A DNA stretch of 64,000 bases from Ramlibacter cellulosilyticus (GTDB taxonomy: Bacteria; Pseudomonadota; Gammaproteobacteria; Burkholderiales; Burkholderiaceae_C), in NCBI RefSeq assembly GCF_014297465.1, contig NZ_JACORT010000006.1, positions 62,001-126,000 of the forward strand, read 5' to 3'. Below, in pieces: positions 60,534 through 64,000 of the stretch; the first letter of the stretch is position 1; the number at the start of each line of letters is the position of its first letter. The translations under genes were made by a program, and so were the position numbers. Below the pieces are notes generated by a model, which did no database searches, had not been told where the DNA came from, and was given only the letters and a program-made list of their open reading frames with translations.

Positions 60534-62032
60534 TACCGATCCCCCAGCAGCGGCAGCTTGCCGCGGTAGGTGGCCACGCCGGCCAGCACGCCCTCGAAGT
60601 CCGTCAGTTCCTGTCCCACCTCCAGGCCTTCCCTGCCGAGGCGGAACTCGCGGATCGTCTGCTCGTGCTCCTGCGTGCGGCTCTTCACCATGGACAGCGC
60701 CTTCAGCAGGTGGCCGCGCGCCTCGAAGAAGCGGAACATCAGGATCGCATCGGCCAGGTAGCTCATGTCCACTTCGGTGCGCATCTCGCCGAGCACGCCG
60801 TGCTGGGCGAGGATGAGGATGGTGACGACGTTGCGGTGGTTCAGGTACGTGAGCAGCTCGTGCATCTGCAGCATCAGGTACTTGCTGCCCGGCATGGCCT
60901 GCAGGTAGGCGTTGAGGCTGTCGATCACGACGAGCTTCGCGTCGTCGTCCTCCACCGCGTGGCGCACCATGTGCGCGAATTCGCCGGCGGAGACTTCCGC
61001 CGGATCGAGCGGGACCACGCGCAGCATGCCGTTCTCGATGTAGGGCTGCAGGTCGAGCCCGAGCGCGCGGCCGCGAACGACGAGCGTGGAGAGGCCTTCG
61101 TCGAACAGGTAGAACACGGCGCGCTCGCCGCGCCGCAGCGCCGCCATCGCGCAGGCCATCGCCGTCGTCGTCTTCCCCACGCCCGAAGGGCCGGAGAACA
61201 GCGTGCTGCTGCCGCAGGGGAGCCCGCCGCCCATCAGCTGGTCCAGCTTGGGCACGCCGCTGCTCGCCACGTTGTGTTCCGCGTGCAGGCGATGTTCCGC
61301 GGCCACCAGCCGCGGGAAGACGGCCAGGCCGCCGGTATCGAGCACCACGTCGTGGTCGCCGCCGCGGAAGGGGATGCCGCGCATCTTCAGCACGCGCAGG
61401 CGCCGCCGCTCGGGGCCGTACTGGTCGACCGCCTGCTCCAGGTTGATCACGCCGTGCGCGATGCTGTGCAGCTGCTGGTCGGTGTCGCGGCTGGAGCGGT
61501 CGTCCAGGAGGATCACCGTGCAGCCCCGGTCCGCGAAGAACTTCTTGATCGCCAGCACCTGGCGGCGGTAGCGCAAGGGGTCCTGCGCCAGCAGCCGCAT
61601 CTCGGAGAGGCTGTCGAACACCACGCGCTTCGGGTTCAGGCGTTCGACGGCGGTCATCACGCCGCGCACGGTCTCGCCCAGTTCGACCTGCGAGGGATGC
61701 AGGATGGACTGTTCGAGTTCGGGGCTGAGGCCTTCGCTGCTCACCAGCTCGAACAGCTCCACGCCTTCGAGGCTCCAGCCATGCGAGGCCGCGACCGTGC
61801 GCAGTTCCTCCGCCGTCTCGGAGAGCGTCACGTAGAGGCCCTTCTCCGAGTTCCGGACGCCTTCGAGAAGGAAGTGCAGCCCCAGGGTCGTCTTGCCCGA
61901 TCCGGGATCGCCCTCGACGAGGTAGACGTGCCGGCTCGGCAACCCGCCGCCGAGGACATCGTCCAGGCCCGGGATGCCGGTAGAGGCGCGTTCCTGCGCG
62001 GGGAGGTTCTCAGTGTTAGCGGTGCGTCTCAT
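60533..62032 (-). CDS. KaiC-like dual-RecA ATPase
   Basis: 499 residues with two KaiC domains: CI Walker A GDPGSGKTT at 41-49 and Walker B VVFDS near 137; CII Walker A GPSGVGKTT at 281-289 and VVIDS near 368. The paired catalytic glutamates of clock KaiC are single here (Ser71-Glu72 in CI, Asp311-Glu312 in CII). The CII phosphosite region reads DMSYLADA, keeping the first site (Ser424) and replacing Thr432-equivalent by Tyr425. No kaiA or kaiB is present, so this is a KaiC-type signalling ATPase, not a circadian clock. It is coupled to the downstream kinase gene. Confidence 0.9.
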   Translation of the reverse strand: MRRTANTENLPAQERASTGIPGLDDVLGGGLPSRHVYLVEGDPGSGKTTLGLHFLLEGVRNSEKGLYVTLSETAEELRTVAASHGWSLEGVELFELVSSEGLSPELEQSILHPSQVELGETVRGVMTAVERLNPKRVVFDSLSEMRLLAQDPLRYRRQVLAIKKFFADRGCTVILLDDRSSRDTDQQLHSIAHGVINLEQAVDQYGPERRRLRVLKMRGIPFRGGDHDVVLDTGGLAVFPRLVAAEHRLHAEHNVASSGVPKLDQLMGGGLPCGSSTLFSGPSGVGKTTTAMACAMAALRRGERAVFYLFDEGLSTLVVRGRALGLDLQPYIENGMLRVVPLDPAEVSAGEFAHMVRHAVEDDDAKLVVIDSLNAYLQAMPGSKYLMLQMHELLTYLNHRNVVTILILAQHGVLGEMRTEVDMSYLADAILMFRFFEARGHLLKALSMVKSRTQEHEQTIREFRLGREGLEVGQELTDFEGVLAGVATYRGKLPLLGDR

Positions 62033-62136
62033 CCAGTGCCAGCAGCCGCAGGGTCTAGCGGCCCGCCGATCCTAAGCGCTGTGCAAGAGCAGACTTGTAG
62101 GCTCTTTCCGACAACTCCGTCCGCCGGCGTCCCGAC

Positions 62137-63834
62137 TCAGCCGGACCGGCCCTCGGCTTCCTGCAAGGTGCGCCACATCACCTTGCCGCTGCCGCTCTTG
62201 GGCAGCGCGTCGGCGAACTGCACGATGCGGGGCACCTTGTAGACCGCCATGTTCGCGCGGCACCAGTCCACGATGTCCTGCTCGCTCACCTGCCCCTGGA
62301 ACGCGGGACGCAGCACGACGACCGCCTTCACCGTCTCGCCGCGGTACGCGTCGCGCGCGGAGATCACGCAGGCTTCCTGGATCGCGGGGTGGCGGAACAT
62401 CAGTGCCTCGACCTCCGCCGGCCACACCTTGAAGCCCGACGCGTTGATCATGCGCTTGAGACGGTCGGTGAGGAAGAAGTAGCCGTCCTCGTCGGTGCGC
62501 CCCAGGTCCCCGGTGCGGAAGAAGCGCTTGCCCTCGAAGGTGACGAAGGCGGCCGCGGTCGCCTCGGGCCGCTTCCAGTAGCCGTCGAACACCATGGGGC
62601 CGTGGACGATGATCTCGCCCTGCTCGCCGGGCGGCAGTTCGCTCAGGGTCTCGGGGTCGACCACGCGCGCGTCGCAACCCATGAAGGGGATGCCCAGGCA
62701 CTGCTGCTTGGGCGCGTCCGGCGGGTTGCTGTGCGAGGGCGCGGCCGTCTCCGTGAGGCCGTAGCCCTCGACGTAGCGCAAGCCGAACTGGTCGAACAGG
62801 CGCTGCGCCACCGCTTGCGGCATGGCGGCTCCGCCGCCGCCGATGTGCACCAGGCTGGAGAGGTCGTAGTCCGCGAAGTTGGGGCTCGCCATCAGGTCGA
62901 TCACCATCGTCGGGATGTTGGTCCACGAGGTGACCTTCCAGTTGGAGATCAGCCAGCCGGCCAGCTCGCGGTCCCACCGCGGCATCATCACCAGCGTGGC
63001 GCCGCTGTAGATGTTGGCGTGCATCATGCTCACCATGCCGGTGATGTGGAACATGGGCACGACGGCGAGCGTCACGGTCTCCTGCGTGGCGTTGCCCCAG
63101 ACGGCGCTGGACATCGCGTTGTGCAGGATGCTGCGGTGCGGATGCATGCAGCCCTTCGGGTTGCCGGTGGTGCCGCTCGTGTAAGGCAGCAGCGCCATGT
63201 CCGCCGGGCCGACTTCCAGCGGCGGCAGCGGCAGGTCGTTGGCGAGTGCATCGGTCCAGGGCGTCACCCGGCCGCTCGCGAGCTCCGGCAGGGGATGGCG
63301 CGTGAGCAGCCAGTCCTTCCAGCCCGCGGGTATGGGGCCGGCGTCGGGCGCCTGCGGATCGAAGGCATCGGTGAACTGCGTGACCACCAGGTGCGCGAGG
63401 CGCTGCGCCTGCGGCAGCTGCGCATCGGCACGCGCGATCTCGCCGGCGAGGTCGCCGGTGGTGATGGCGACCTTCGCGTCCGGGTCGACGATGTAGTGCT
63501 TCAGCTCCTCGGCCCGGTTCATCGGGTTCACCGGCACCACGACGGCGTTGGCGCGCAGGATCGCGAAGTGCGCGACCACCAGCTGCGGGCAGTTCTGCAT
63601 GTCCAGGATCACGCGGTCGCCCTTGCGCACGCCCATCGCGTGCAGGCGGGCGGCGAGCCGCTCGGCCTGCCGCTGCAGTTCGGCGTAGCGCAGCGTGCGG
63701 CCGAAGAAGGCGATCGCCACCTTCTCCGGGTAGCGGCGGGCGCTGATCGCGAGGTTGTCCCAGACGGAGGTGGCGGGAATGGTGAGGGCGTGGGGCAGGC
63801 GCTTGGGCCAGAACTTGTGGTGCGGGCGGTCCAT
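62137..63834 (-). CDS. AMP-forming acyl-CoA ligase (long-chain-fatty-acid-CoA ligase type)
   Basis: 565 residues. ANL-family motifs: P-loop YTSGTTGNPKGC, the EGYGLTETAA motif, GDLGRTDEDGYF with the adenosine-binding Asp, and the C-terminal catalytic Lys in PKSGSGKVMWR. The N-terminus DRPHHKFWPKRLPHAL favours ATG 63834 over ATG 63864. Probably activates a fatty or aromatic carboxylic acid to its CoA thioester; chain specificity is not evident. Confidence 0.9.
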   Translation of the reverse strand: MDRPHHKFWPKRLPHALTIPATSVWDNLAISARRYPEKVAIAFFGRTLRYAELQRQAERLAARLHAMGVRKGDRVILDMQNCPQLVVAHFAILRANAVVVPVNPMNRAEELKHYIVDPDAKVAITTGDLAGEIARADAQLPQAQRLAHLVVTQFTDAFDPQAPDAGPIPAGWKDWLLTRHPLPELASGRVTPWTDALANDLPLPPLEVGPADMALLPYTSGTTGNPKGCMHPHRSILHNAMSSAVWGNATQETVTLAVVPMFHITGMVSMMHANIYSGATLVMMPRWDRELAGWLISNWKVTSWTNIPTMVIDLMASPNFADYDLSSLVHIGGGGAAMPQAVAQRLFDQFGLRYVEGYGLTETAAPSHSNPPDAPKQQCLGIPFMGCDARVVDPETLSELPPGEQGEIIVHGPMVFDGYWKRPEATAAAFVTFEGKRFFRTGDLGRTDEDGYFFLTDRLKRMINASGFKVWPAEVEALMFRHPAIQEACVISARDAYRGETVKAVVVLRPAFQGQVSEQDIVDWCRANMAVYKVPRIVQFADALPKSGSGKVMWRTLQEAEGRSG

Positions 63835-63966
63835 GACGAGACGGGAGGGTCTGGTCCGCACCATAAGCCACGCGCGCCGGCGGCTCCATGCGGGGAAGCC
63901 CCACGCGCGTCACGCAGGCGACGCGCCGCGCTGGCTATGATCGCCGCCACCAGAAGAGGAGATCCC

Positions 63967-64000
63967 ATGAAGTTCCGCCACCTCGCCGCTGCCTGGCTGC
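63967..64000 (+). CDS. 5' start of an exported-protein gene, truncated by the window end
   Basis: ATG 63967 is preceded by GAGGAG at a good distance. The first codons, MKFRHLAAAWL, look like the start of a signal peptide. Only 11 codons are visible, so nothing can be said about function. It is divergent from the acyl-CoA ligase gene. Confidence 0.5.
   Translation, partial: MKFRHLAAAWL

Noticed and set aside
60533..62032. A circadian clock locus
   Set aside because: Only a KaiC-like ATPase is present; kaiA and kaiB are absent and key residues differ.

Overview
The window is GC-rich DNA (about 70% in the core genes) with densely packed, often overlapping bacterial genes. It looks like a betaproteobacterial chromosome, most likely Burkholderiales/Comamonadaceae. 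This placement is inferred from gene content: a Bug-type tricarboxylate binding protein, the order M48 protease - pterin dehydratase - rsgA - trxC - CobD-like, a class III DOPA dioxygenase and an ergothioneine egtB-egtD pair. No species-level claim is possible. I see no transposase, integrase, tRNA, rRNA or CRISPR array, and no gene-free stretch longer than 300 bases.

Layout. 1-2.3 kb: the 3' part of an FtsH-type protease, overlapping a DOPA-type extradiol dioxygenase. 2.5-17 kb: an accessory locus holding an ORF6N-domain gene, a frameshifted antitoxin-like gene, a small putative immunity gene, and one enormous RHS/YD-repeat gene of about 12.9 kb on the minus strand. The RHS protein (about 4,305 residues) ends in LysM, a hydrophobic segment and a PD-(D/E)XK nuclease-like toxin tip. 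17-22.5 kb: two TPR proteins, small membrane proteins, glgC and a Bcr/CflA exporter. 22.5-31.4 kb: a PAS hybrid kinase, a DEAD-box helicase, orn, an M48 protease, phhB, rsgA, trxC and a CobD/CbiB-like protein. 31.4-35.4 kb: a Nudix CoA pyrophosphatase, the rpsP-rimM-trmD-rplS operon, a GNAT and a TM2 protein. 35.5-40.6 kb: a catabolic cluster (LysR, enolase-superfamily enzyme, Bug binding protein, Asp/Glu racemase-like enzyme, divergent FMN hydroxyacid dehydrogenase). 40.6-46.2 kb: phosphate transporter with its DUF47 partner, RluA-type enzyme, secreted intradiol dioxygenase, SDR, 2OG-Fe dioxygenase, hemerythrin. 46.2-48.7 kb: egtB-egtD-DUF427. 48.8-54.5 kb: secreted small proteins, TetR with a divergent diheme cytochrome c, MetE-like enzyme, response regulator, LLM oxidoreductase, YciI and DUF488 proteins. 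54.7-64 kb: ion channel, thioredoxin-reductase-like enzyme, DUF2269 protein plus an SDR-DoxX fusion, a KaiC-like ATPase coupled to a hybrid kinase, an acyl-CoA ligase, and the start of an exported protein cut by the window end.

The most interesting signals are four. First, the giant RHS polymorphic toxin with its 7-bp-spaced candidate immunity gene, a GC drop at the tip, and a perfect 17-bp palindrome in the divergent promoter region. Second, two related families of inverted repeats placed almost only between convergent genes. Third, the KaiC-like/histidine-kinase pair without KaiA or KaiB. Fourth, the compact ergothioneine operon that includes a DUF427 gene.
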